From positions 372,001 through 436,000 of the forward strand of contig CANMOV010000003.1 of NCBI GenBank assembly GCA_947499565.1: a stretch of 64,000 nucleotides of DNA. The letters run 5' to 3'. Position 1 is the first letter of the stretch. Every line of letters starts with the position of its first letter. The stretch comes from an uncultured Croceitalea sp. Lineage in GTDB: Bacteria > Bacteroidota > Bacteroidia > Flavobacteriales > Flavobacteriaceae. Below the pieces are notes generated by a model. It had not been told where the DNA came from and ran no database searches. It saw only the letters and a list, made by a program, of their open reading frames with translations. Below are positions 35,669 through 43,116 of this stretch, in pieces. The position numbers and the translations under genes are program-made.

Positions 35669-36919
35669 TTAGCTCATTTTTTTGAACAAAACACAAGCAT
35701 TATGTCCACCAAAGCCAAAAGTATTGCTCATTGCCACATTTACTTCCCTTTTTTGTGCCTTGTTCAATGTCAAGTTTAAAGAAGGATCAATGTTTTCATC
35801 AACTGTGGTATGATTTATTGTAGGAGGCACTAAACTGTGCTTCATTGCTAAGATTGAAGCAATAGCCTCAATGGCTCCAGCAGCTCCTAATAAATGCCCT
35901 GTCATTGATTTTGTAGAGTTTATATTTATGTTGGGAGCATGTGCCCCAAAGACTTTAGAAATTGCTTTTAATTCTGCCACATCACCTAATGGTGTAGAAG
36001 TACCATGTGTATTAATAGCATCTACATCTTCAGCTTTTAAACCAGCATTTTCAAGACAGTTTTCCATCACTTTAATAACCCCTATTCCTTCTGGGTGTGG
36101 AGCTGTCATATGATAAGCATCACTAGAAAGTCCGCCGCCTAAAACCTCAGCGTAAATCTTTGCGCCTCTAGCCTTAGCATGTTCGTATTCTTCAAGGATT
36201 AAAGCACCTGCTCCTTCTCCTAGCACAAAACCATCTCTTGTAGCATCAAATGGTCTTGATGCTGTTTCTGGGCTTTCATTTCTTGTAGATAACGCGTGCA
36301 TTGCATTAAATCCTCCCATACCTGCAATAGTAACTGCTGCTTCACTACCGCCTGTTACTACAACATTACAGTGCCCTAACCGTATATAGTTTAAAGCATC
36401 TATCATAGCATTTGCAGAAGATGCGCAAGCCGAAACTGTGGTATAATTTGGACCCATAAACCCATGTTTAATTGAGATATTCCCTGGGGCAATATCAGCA
36501 ATCATTTTGGGTATAAAGAAAGGATTGAAACGTGGCGTGCCATCGCCTTGGGCAAAATTCAACACTTCATTTTGGAAGGTTTCTAATCCGCCTATTCCTG
36601 CTCCCCAAACAACACCAACCTTAAACTTGTCTACCTTGTCTAAATCTAAACCAGAATCTGCTATCGCTTCATCTGAAGATACTAATGCATACTGCGCAAA
36701 GCGATCTAGCTTTCTAGCTTCTTTCCTATCAAAATAGTTTAGAGGGTCGTAATCTTTAAGTTCGCAGGCAAATTTTGTTTTGAACTTTTCGGTATCGTAA
36801 TATGTTATAGGGGCCGAACCGCTTTTTCCGCTTATTAGTCCGTCCCAATAAGTCTCTATATTGTTTCCGATAGGTGTTAATGCACCTAATCCGGTAACGA
36901 CGACTCGTTTTAATTCCAT
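35669..36919 (-). CDS. fabF: Beta-ketoacyl-ACP synthase II
   Basis: The 416-residue protein is full length. The Cys-His-His triad is visible: Cys in VSACASSANAMIDAL, His in NTHGTSTPLGD and His in GHLLGAAGAIEA. The start RRVVVTGLGALTPIGN-like segment (KRVVVTGLGALTPIGN) is typical. It elongates fatty acids by condensing malonyl-ACP with acyl-ACP. It lies downstream of acpP with a strong terminator between, and precedes rnc. Confidence 0.97.
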   Translation of the reverse strand: MELKRVVVTGLGALTPIGNNIETYWDGLISGKSGSAPITYYDTEKFKTKFACELKDYDPLNYFDRKEARKLDRFAQYALVSSDEAIADSGLDLDKVDKFKVGVVWGAGIGGLETFQNEVLNFAQGDGTPRFNPFFIPKMIADIAPGNISIKHGFMGPNYTTVSACASSANAMIDALNYIRLGHCNVVVTGGSEAAVTIAGMGGFNAMHALSTRNESPETASRPFDATRDGFVLGEGAGALILEEYEHAKARGAKIYAEVLGGGLSSDAYHMTAPHPEGIGVIKVMENCLENAGLKAEDVDAINTHGTSTPLGDVAELKAISKVFGAHAPNININSTKSMTGHLLGAAGAIEAIASILAMKHSLVPPTINHTTVDENIDPSLNLTLNKAQKREVNVAMSNTFGFGGHNACVLFKKMS

Positions 36920-36953
36920 AGAACTAATTGTTTTAACCTATTCCGCCTTAAAT

Positions 36954-36994
36954 TAAAAAAAATTATCCATGTGGGTATTACCACATGGATAATT
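36954..36994 (-). terminator. Strong intrinsic terminator between acpP and fabF
   Basis: Perfect arms ATTATCCATGTGG and CCACATGGATAAT, loop of about seven, followed on the minus strand by eight T. It lies after acpP and before fabF. It likely ends most acpP transcripts, giving far more ACP than FabF, a sensible stoichiometry. Confidence 0.8.
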
Positions 36995-37021
36995 TACAAT
37001 CTTTAGTAAGATATCATAAAA

Positions 37022-37255
37022 TTACTTAGCTTCTTCTATATAGCTTGTTGCTTGACCTACGGTTGCAATGTTTTCCGCTTGATCATCTGGAATCTGAATA
37101 TCAAATTCTTTTTCGAATTCCATAATAAGTTCCACAGTGTCTAATGAATCTGCACCTAAATCGTTGGTAAAACTTGCTTCAGGTACCACCTCATTTTCAT
37201 CAACTCCTAATTTATCAACGATGATAGCTTTTACTCTTGATGCAATGTCTGACAT
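37022..37255 (-). CDS. acpP: Acyl carrier protein
   Basis: The start at 37255 ([18 protein letters not shown]) gives 77 residues, the normal ACP length; a longer frame to 37318 is an artefact. The phosphopantetheine serine lies in [12 protein letters not shown]. It carries growing acyl chains on the 4'-phosphopantetheine arm in the cytosol. A -7-like element (CAAAAATA on the plus strand, 37288-37295) lies upstream. Confidence 0.96.
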   Translation of the reverse strand: MSDIASRVKAIIVDKLGVDENEVVPEASFTNDLGADSLDTVELIMEFEKEFDIQIPDDQAENIATVGQATSYIEEAK

Positions 37256-37287
37256 AATTATATTGGTTTTAAAAAATTTAATCGGGG

Positions 37288-37295
37288 CAAAAATA
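37288..37295 (-). promoter_or_regulatory. Candidate -7 element of acpP
   Basis: On the minus strand TATTTTTG matches TAnnTTTG, 33 bases before the acpP start at 37255. No clear TTTG partner is seen at the usual distance. Confidence 0.4.
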
Positions 37296-37416
37296 TAAAA
37301 CTTTGGATTAAATACCACATTTGTCGATAAAATGTGATTTAAAATACTGATTTTAAGTTTAACAAACTTAATTTAGCCCTAGTTTTATGTAGTGTTCTTA
37401 ACCTTTTGTTTAGTAG

Positions 37417-37989
37417 ATGAAACGTATTGTAATTCTTGCTTCTGGATCTGGTTCTAATGCCGAAAACATTATCACATATTTTCGTAAACGTAAACAAATA
37501 GAAGTGTCTGCGGTACTTACCAATAAAAATACAGCACAAGTTTTAGAACGTTGTAAAAGATTAAAAGTACCAGCATTATATTTTAATAAAGCTGCTTTTT
37601 CCGATACTACCACCATTTTAGACTTTTTAGTATCCCAAAAACCAGACTTAGTTGTTTTAGCAGGCTTCCTATGGAAAATACCTAAAAATCTTGTAGCTGC
37701 TTTCCCTAATAAAATAGTAAACATCCATCCTGCTTTGCTTCCAAAGTATGGCGGAAAAGGAATGTATGGTAGTAAAGTACATAAAGCAGTAAAAGAGAAT
37801 GGAGAAACCGAAACAGGGATAACCATTCACTTTGTAAATGAGCATTATGATGAAGGTGCTATAATTTATCAAGCTAAGACAAGTATTATAGCTAAGGATA
37901 CTGCTGAACAAATTGCTGAAAAGGTTCATACGTTAGAGTATGAGCATTTTCCTATAGTATTAGAAAAACTACTCCTTAAAAATGGCTAA
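37417..37989 (+). CDS. purN: Phosphoribosylglycinamide formyltransferase
   Basis: The 190-residue protein starts KRIVILASGSGSNAENII. The catalytic Asn-His are in VNIHPALLPKYGGKGMYG and the catalytic Asp in FVNEHYDEGAIIYQ; GETETGITIHFV also fits. It adds the formyl group from 10-formyltetrahydrofolate to GAR in purine synthesis. It overlaps the next gene by eight bases and starts divergently from acpP. Confidence 0.95.
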   Translation: MKRIVILASGSGSNAENIITYFRKRKQIEVSAVLTNKNTAQVLERCKRLKVPALYFNKAAFSDTTTILDFLVSQKPDLVVLAGFLWKIPKNLVAAFPNKIVNIHPALLPKYGGKGMYGSKVHKAVKENGETETGITIHFVNEHYDEGAIIYQAKTSIIAKDTAEQIAEKVHTLEYEHFPIVLEKLLLKNG

Positions 37990-38617
37990 AAAACAGAAGT
38001 TTTATGTGGTTTGGAAAGGTAAACGCCCTGGTATTTTTGAATCTTGGGATGATTGTAAAGCACAGATAACTGGGGTAAAGGGGGCCCAGTACAAATCGTT
38101 TTCCACTTTTGCCGAAGCAAAAAAAGCTTTTAACGGAAATTACCTCGAATATAAAGGAACAAAAAAAGGGAAGCCTTCACTAACGCCAGAACAATTATTG
38201 AAAATTGGGGAACCCAATATGTATTCTATTGCTGTAGATGCGGCTTCTAGCGGGAACCCTGGTGTTATGGAATATCAAGGAGTAGATACCAAAACCAAAA
38301 AAAAAATATTTAAACAAGGCCCTTTTAAGCAAGGAACCAATAACATAGGAGAGTTTTTAGCTTTAGTTCATGGTCTTGCTTTTTTAAAACAACAAAAGAG
38401 CGACCGTATTATTTATACAGACTCGCGTATTGCTATGGGATGGGTACGGAAAAAAGCATGTAAAACAAAGTTAAAACCTAATACAAAAAATAACGAAGTT
38501 TTTGAATTGATTAAAAGAGCCGAAACTTGGTTGAAAGAGAATTCCTATAGTACTCCAATAGTAAAATGGGAAACAAAAGCATGGGGTGAAATTCCCGCAG
38601 ATTTTGGAAGGAAATAG
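37982..38617 (+). CDS. Ribonuclease H with viroplasmin-like N-terminal domain
   Basis: The 211-residue protein has a short N-terminal viroplasmin/RNase H1-type domain (about 1-50: KFYVVWKGKRPGIFESWDDC, then YKSFSTFAEAKKAF) that binds RNA-DNA hybrids. The RNase H fold follows, with acidic residues in SIAVDAASSGNPG, IGEFLALVHG, IIYTDSRIA and ADFGRK. It removes RNA from RNA-DNA hybrids. The start overlaps purN by eight bases, so they are co-transcribed. Confidence 0.9.
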   Translation: MAKKQKFYVVWKGKRPGIFESWDDCKAQITGVKGAQYKSFSTFAEAKKAFNGNYLEYKGTKKGKPSLTPEQLLKIGEPNMYSIAVDAASSGNPGVMEYQGVDTKTKKKIFKQGPFKQGTNNIGEFLALVHGLAFLKQQKSDRIIYTDSRIAMGWVRKKACKTKLKPNTKNNEVFELIKRAETWLKENSYSTPIVKWETKAWGEIPADFGRK

Positions 38618-38659
38618 TTCTAGAAAATCGCCATATATTTGCAGCAAAATTCTAATTGA

Positions 38660-39586
38660 ATGGGCAAACTTTTGATTGTAGGTTCTCTAGCCTTCGACGC
38701 CATTGAATCACCTTTTGGAAAAACAGATAAGATACTAGGGGGGGCTGCTACATTTATTGGTCTTGCAGCTTCAAAATTTGATGTTGATTCATCAATTGTA
38801 TCCATAGTTGGTGAGGATTTTCCTCAGGAGTACTTTGATTTGCTTACCCATAGAAATATTGATATTTCTGGTGTTGAAATTGTAAAAGGTGGAAAAACCT
38901 TTTTCTGGAGTGGCAAATATCATAACGATATGAATACCCGTGATACACTCGTTACAGAACTAAACACTTTAGCAGATTTTAATCCTATTGTTCCAGACAA
39001 TTATAAAGACGCTGGGGTGGTAATGTTGGGGAATTTACACCCAAGTGTGCAGCTAAGTGTAATCAATCAGATGGAAAAGCGACCAAAACTTATCATTTTG
39101 GATACCATGAATTTTTGGATGGATAATACGTTAACGGAGTTGTTAGAAGTCATTAAAGAAATAGATGTTATTACCATAAATGACGAGGAAGCTAGGCAAT
39201 TAACTGGGGAATACTCCTTAGTTAAAGCGGCAGAGAAAATACATACAATGGGACCAAAATATGTTGTTATTAAAAAAGGAGAGCATGGTGCTTTACTATT
39301 TCATGACCAACATATCTTTTTTGCGCCTGCATTGCCTTTAGAAGAAGTATTTGATCCTACAGGAGCTGGTGATACTTTTGCAGGAGGATTCGCTGGGTAT
39401 TTAGCAGCAACAGAGAACATCTCGTTTGAGAATATGAAGAATGCTGTAATACACGGTTCTAATTTAGCCTCTTTTAGTGTAGAGAAGTTTGGAACAGAAC
39501 GTATGAAGGTTTTAAATAAAGAAGAAATCGATAGTAGGTTGCATCAATTTAAAGCATTGACACAATTTAATATTGAATTACAATAA
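38660..39586 (+). CDS. PfkB-family carbohydrate/nucleoside kinase
   Basis: The 308-residue protein has the PfkB signature at its C-terminal side, DPTGAGDTFAGGFAGYLA (about 230-247), with the catalytic Asp, and GGAATFIGLAASKF early on. PfkB enzymes phosphorylate sugars or nucleosides with ATP. Between RNase H/purN and the PurF-like gene, an adenosine or ribose-type substrate is suggested, but that is context only. A terminator follows at 39593. Confidence 0.85.
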   Translation: MGKLLIVGSLAFDAIESPFGKTDKILGGAATFIGLAASKFDVDSSIVSIVGEDFPQEYFDLLTHRNIDISGVEIVKGGKTFFWSGKYHNDMNTRDTLVTELNTLADFNPIVPDNYKDAGVVMLGNLHPSVQLSVINQMEKRPKLIILDTMNFWMDNTLTELLEVIKEIDVITINDEEARQLTGEYSLVKAAEKIHTMGPKYVVIKKGEHGALLFHDQHIFFAPALPLEEVFDPTGAGDTFAGGFAGYLAATENISFENMKNAVIHGSNLASFSVEKFGTERMKVLNKEEIDSRLHQFKALTQFNIELQ

Positions 39587-39592
39587 CCCAAC

Positions 39593-39616
39593 GCCCTGAA
39601 AATTCGGGGCTTTTTT
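39593..39616 (+). terminator. Intrinsic terminator after the PfkB gene
   Basis: GCCC/GGGC arms with an inner GAA/TTC stem, followed by TTTTTT. It separates the PfkB gene from the PurF-like gene at 39630. Confidence 0.7.
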
Positions 39617-39629
39617 ATTTTATAGAAAC

Positions 39630-41528
39630 ATGAGTGATGCCATTAAGCACGAATGTGGAATTTCATTGATTCGATTGTTAAAACCACTCGAGTACTACAA
39701 AGAGAAATACGGTACAGCCTTTTACGGTGTAAACAAGATGTACCTTATGATGGAAAAGCAGCACAACCGAGGACAGGACGGTGCTGGTTTTGCAAGCATT
39801 AAACTAGATATGAAGCCAGGCGAACGCTACATGAGTAGGGTAAGGTCTATAGAGCAACAACCTATTCAGGACATTTTCAAACAGATTAATGGCAGAATAA
39901 ATACTGCATTAACCGAAAATCCAGATTTAAAAAACGATGTTGCACGCCAGAAAAAGGAAATCCCATATATAGGAGAGCTTTTATTAGGTCACGTTCGCTA
40001 CGGTACTTTTGGAAAAAACAGTATCGAAAGCGTACACCCTTTCCTAAGACAAAACAACTGGATGCATCGTAATTTAATTGTGGCCGGAAATTTTAATATG
40101 ACCAATGTGGACGAGCTCTTTGGAAATTTGGTAGAGCTAGGACAGCATCCGAAAGAAATGGCGGATACGGTAACGGTTATGGAAAAGATAGGCCACTTTT
40201 TAGATGATGCTGTTGCCAAAATATATAAGCAAATAAAAAAAGAAGGGTATAACAAAAGAGAAGCTTCACCCCAAATTGCTGAACGATTAAATCTTGCTAA
40301 GGTTTTACGCAAGGCTGCCAAAAACTGGGATGGTGGTTATGCTATGGGTGGATTGGTTGGTCACGGTGATGCATTTATGCTACGTGACCCGGCAGGAATA
40401 AGACCTACCTATTATTATAAGGATGATGAAGTAGTTGTAGTTGCCTCTGAAAGGCCTGCCATACAAACCGTATTTAATGTAAAATATGAGGATGTAAAGG
40501 AGCTGGACCCTGGTAATGCCATGATTATTAAAAAAAGTGGTGAGGTTTATTTTGAAGAAATTTTAACTCCAACGGAACGCAAAGCGTGTTCTTTTGAACG
40601 TATTTATTTTTCTAGAGGAAGTGACAAAGAAATTTATCAAGAACGGAAAGAACTAGGGAAACTTGTTTTCCCCCAAATATTGAAAGCCGTTAATAATGAT
40701 ATAACTAACACGGTTTTTTCGTACATCCCAAATACTGCTGAAACCTCTTTCTTTGGCATGGTTAAAGAAGCTCAAAACTCTTTGAATAGGAGAAAAGAAG
40801 AACAGATTTTAAATATTGGGGCAAGTATTACGAAAGAACAGTTACATAAAATTTTAGAGGTGCGCCCTAGAATTGAAAAGGTGGCTATAAAAGATGCCAA
40901 GCTTCGAACCTTTATAACCCAAGATAGCAGCAGAGACGATTTGGTAACTCATGTTTACGACATTTCCTATGGTTCTGTGGGTAAAGATGATAATCTGGTA
41001 ATTATTGATGATAGTATCGTTCGTGGAACTACTTTAAAAAAGAGTATTCTTAGAATGTTAGACAGACTTTCTCCTAAAAAAATTGTGGTAGTATCTTCGG
41101 CTCCTCAAATACGCTATCCAGATTGTTACGGTATAGACATGGCAAAATTAGAGGACTTTATTGCCTTTAGAGCGGCATTAGCAATGCACGAAGAACGAGG
41201 AACAACAAGTAAAATAGAAGAAATCTATAAAAAATGTCTTCGCCAAGTTAATTCAAAAGACAAAGATGTTGTGAATTATGTCCAAGAATTCTATGAGCCA
41301 TTTTCAGCGGAGGAAATTTCAAAAAAAATAGGGGAATTACTAAGTGATCCCGCGATTAACGCTGAGGTAGAAATTATTTATCAAACTATTGAAAATCTCC
41401 ATAAGGCTTGCCCCAAAAATTTAGGGGATTGGTATTTTACGGGGAACTATCCTACCCCAGGCGGCAATCGTGTTGTAAACCGTGCTTTTATCAACTTTTT
41501 TGAAGGTAAAAATGAACGCGCCTACTAG
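39630..41528 (+). CDS. purF: Amidophosphoribosyltransferase (PurF-like, long Bacteroidota form)
   Basis: The 632-residue protein has an N-terminal nucleophile Cys9 after a short leader (MSDAIKHE), class II glutamine amidotransferase regions HNRGQDGAGFA and GHVRYGT, and the PRPP-binding loop NLVIIDDSIVRGTTLKKS (about 452-468). Family enzymes make phosphoribosylamine from PRPP and glutamine, the first purine step. It is about 130 residues longer than E. coli PurF, a form seen in Bacteroidota. Some genomes also carry a shorter PurF, so whether this is the main enzyme is open. Confidence 0.9.
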   Translation: MSDAIKHECGISLIRLLKPLEYYKEKYGTAFYGVNKMYLMMEKQHNRGQDGAGFASIKLDMKPGERYMSRVRSIEQQPIQDIFKQINGRINTALTENPDLKNDVARQKKEIPYIGELLLGHVRYGTFGKNSIESVHPFLRQNNWMHRNLIVAGNFNMTNVDELFGNLVELGQHPKEMADTVTVMEKIGHFLDDAVAKIYKQIKKEGYNKREASPQIAERLNLAKVLRKAAKNWDGGYAMGGLVGHGDAFMLRDPAGIRPTYYYKDDEVVVVASERPAIQTVFNVKYEDVKELDPGNAMIIKKSGEVYFEEILTPTERKACSFERIYFSRGSDKEIYQERKELGKLVFPQILKAVNNDITNTVFSYIPNTAETSFFGMVKEAQNSLNRRKEEQILNIGASITKEQLHKILEVRPRIEKVAIKDAKLRTFITQDSSRDDLVTHVYDISYGSVGKDDNLVIIDDSIVRGTTLKKSILRMLDRLSPKKIVVVSSAPQIRYPDCYGIDMAKLEDFIAFRAALAMHEERGTTSKIEEIYKKCLRQVNSKDKDVVNYVQEFYEPFSAEEISKKIGELLSDPAINAEVEIIYQTIENLHKACPKNLGDWYFTGNYPTPGGNRVVNRAFINFFEGKNERAY

Positions 41529-41630
41529 TTTCTGCATTTTATCCTTTAGTTTGTGCAATTCATCGATGAAAACAACTATTCAACGTCATTTTGGGTCTTT
41601 TGGTAAAATCAAAAAGTAAATTAGTACTTG

Positions 41631-41701
41631 CCATAGCATAAGTAGGTTAAGTTCATGGTAAGATTTGGGGCAAAAAAGGTGGAGACTTCTCCGCCTTTTT
41701 T
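41631..41701 (+). ncRNA. Tandem small RNA, copy 1
   Basis: This 71-nt unit has a 40-nt conserved 5' part (CCATAGCATAAGTAGGTTAA, then GTTCATGGTAAGATTTGGGG), with CCAU and AUGG able to pair around a 20-nt loop. A terminator stem follows: GGTGGAG, loop ACTT, CTCCGCC, then six T. A weak -7-like TAAATTAG lies at 41617-41624; its TTTTG partner is at 41589, 23 bases away. No protein is encoded. Function unknown. Confidence 0.75.
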
Positions 41702-41847
41702 ATTGCTATAAATTTCTTCTTTAAATTCCGTAATCTTTTTCTTCAGTTTTTATAATCCGTTAGATTCAATTAAGCATTTCAACCTATTAACTTGGTTCTT
41801 ATCTAATACCTTTTGAATACCCCTAGCACTGTAATACATTTGGAGGA

Positions 41848-41917
41848 CCATAGCATAAGTAGGTTAAGTTCATGGTAAGATTTGGGGAAAAAAGGCGAAG
41901 ACTTCTTCGCCTTTTTT
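41848..41917 (+). ncRNA. Tandem small RNA, copy 2
   Basis: The first 40 nt match copy 1 perfectly. The terminator stem is GGCGAAG, loop ACTT, CTTCGCC: both arms differ from copy 1 in a compensating way, so the stem is under selection. A full Bacteroidota promoter precedes it: TTTTG at 41811-41815, 19 bases, TACATTTG at 41835-41842, with the start six bases later. Confidence 0.82.
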
Positions 41918-42064
41918 ATTGCTTTTAAGTTGCCACTTCAAGCCCTGTAATCCTTTTCTCCAACCTTTATAATCCATTTAATTTTACTACGTATTTCACC
42001 GTAATAACTGGAACCTTGTCTAAAACCTTTTGAATACCCTCAACACTACAATACATTTGAAGAA

Positions 42065-42134
42065 CCATAGCATAAGTAGGTTAAGTTCATGGTAAGATTT
42101 GGGGAAAGAAGGCGGAGAAATCTCCGCCTTCTTT
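42065..42134 (+). ncRNA. Tandem small RNA, copy 3
   Basis: The 5' 40 nt are identical to copies 1 and 2. The terminator stem is GGCGGAG, loop AAAT, CTCCGCC, extended by GAA/TTC. The promoter is TTTTG at 42028-42032, 19 bases, TACATTTG at 42052-42059. Start to start it is 217 bases from copy 2, exactly the spacing of copies 1 and 2. Confidence 0.82.
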
Positions 42135-42258
42135 ATGTTTGAACATCAATGATTTATCTTCTTTTTCCACAAAAGAACTTCGTTCTCGCGCATTTTTTAA
42201 ATCAAAAAATTGTTAAATATCCTTTGTTATTTCTCACAATACCAGTAATTTAGTTTTG

Positions 42259-42330
42259 CCATAGCATAAGTAGGTTAAGTTTATGGTAAGATTTGGGACG
42301 AAAAGGGTGGAGGCTTCTCCACCCTTTTCT
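42259..42330 (+). ncRNA. Tandem small RNA, copy 4
   Basis: The conserved part differs by C to T in TTTATGG and in its last bases (TGGGAC). The CCAU/AUGG pairing survives. The terminator stem is GGGTGGAG, loop GCTT, CTCCACCC. A TTTG at 42223-42226, 19 bases, then TAATTTAG (one mismatch to TAnnTTTG) gives a promoter with the same geometry. It is 194 bases after copy 3 and has a unique spacer. Confidence 0.78.
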
Positions 42331-42356
42331 ATTGTATTAATTTGAATTCTCTTCAT

Positions 42357-42386
42357 AAAAAAAGCGCATCCGATTAAAGATGCGCT
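42357..42386 (-). terminator. Intrinsic terminator of the superoxide dismutase gene
   Basis: On the minus strand GCGCATC and GATGCGC pair around an 8-base loop, followed by a T-run (AAAAAAA on the plus strand). It lies just after the stop at 42415. Confidence 0.75.
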
Positions 42387-42414
42387 AGATTTTAGTATTA
42401 GAATACTAAAACTT

Positions 42415-43023
42415 TTACTTGTTCGCAGCGTATAGCTCTGCTACTTTGTCCCAATTGATTACATTAAAAAAAGCTGATACATAATCTGGTCTTCTGTTTT
42501 GGTAATTTAAATAGTAAGCGTGTTCCCAAACATCCAAACCTAAAATAGGGTGGCCGCCACAACTAACACCAGGCATAATTGGATTGTCTTGATTTGGAGT
42601 AGAGCATACTTCAACTTTACCTCCTTTATGCACACAAAGCCAAGCCCAGCCGGATCCAAAGCGTGTTCCTGCAGCCGCACTAAATTTTTCCTTAAAAGCA
42701 TCAAAAGAGCCAAAAGCATCGTTAATAGCATTTGCTAATTCCCCTGAAGGCGTTCCTCCTCCATTAGGAGACATTACACTCCAAAAAAGGCTGTGATTAT
42801 AAAATCCGCCGCCATTATTTCTAACAGCTCCGTTATTCATATCTAAATCAGAAAGAATAGCATCTATGGATTTACCTTCTAGTGCTGTTCCAGAAATTGC
42901 TGCATTAAGTTTAGTTGTATAACCATTGTGATGTTTTCCATGATGAATTTCCATAGTGCGAGCATCTATATGTGGTTCTAAAGCATCATGAGCATATGGT
43001 AAACTTGGTAGTTCAAAAGGCAT
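42415..43023 (-). CDS. Superoxide dismutase (Fe/Mn family)
   Basis: The 202-residue protein is a complete Fe/Mn SOD. Metal ligands lie in HHGKHHNGY (His near 27), FYNHSLFW (His near 81), and [15 protein letters not shown] (Asp and His). The C-terminal [11 protein letters not shown] signature is intact. It converts superoxide to oxygen and peroxide in the cytosol. Mn or Fe cannot be decided by eye. It has a TACTTTTG -7-like site upstream. Confidence 0.96.
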   Translation of the reverse strand: MPFELPSLPYAHDALEPHIDARTMEIHHGKHHNGYTTKLNAAISGTALEGKSIDAILSDLDMNNGAVRNNGGGFYNHSLFWSVMSPNGGGTPSGELANAINDAFGSFDAFKEKFSAAAGTRFGSGWAWLCVHKGGKVEVCSTPNQDNPIMPGVSCGGHPILGLDVWEHAYYLNYQNRRPDYVSAFFNVINWDKVAELYAANK

Positions 43024-43057
43024 AATTATTATTTTTTAAGTTATTACTGTTGTCCTT

Positions 43058-43065
43058 CAAAAGTA
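43058..43065 (-). promoter_or_regulatory. Candidate -7 element of the superoxide dismutase gene
   Basis: Reading the minus strand, TACTTTTG matches TAnnTTTG and lies 35 bases before the ATG at 43023. No TTTG partner is obvious at 17-23 bases. Confidence 0.45.
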
Positions 43066-43116
43066 CGGGTTTTAACATAAAAATTCATAAAACTTTATGT
43101 TAAGAACATTGTAAGA

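Noticed and set aside
41631-42330. Regular repeats resembling a CRISPR array
   Set aside because: The repeat unit of about 70 nt with 125-147 nt spacers is too large, every unit has its own promoter and terminator, and there are no cas genes. Small-RNA genes fit better.
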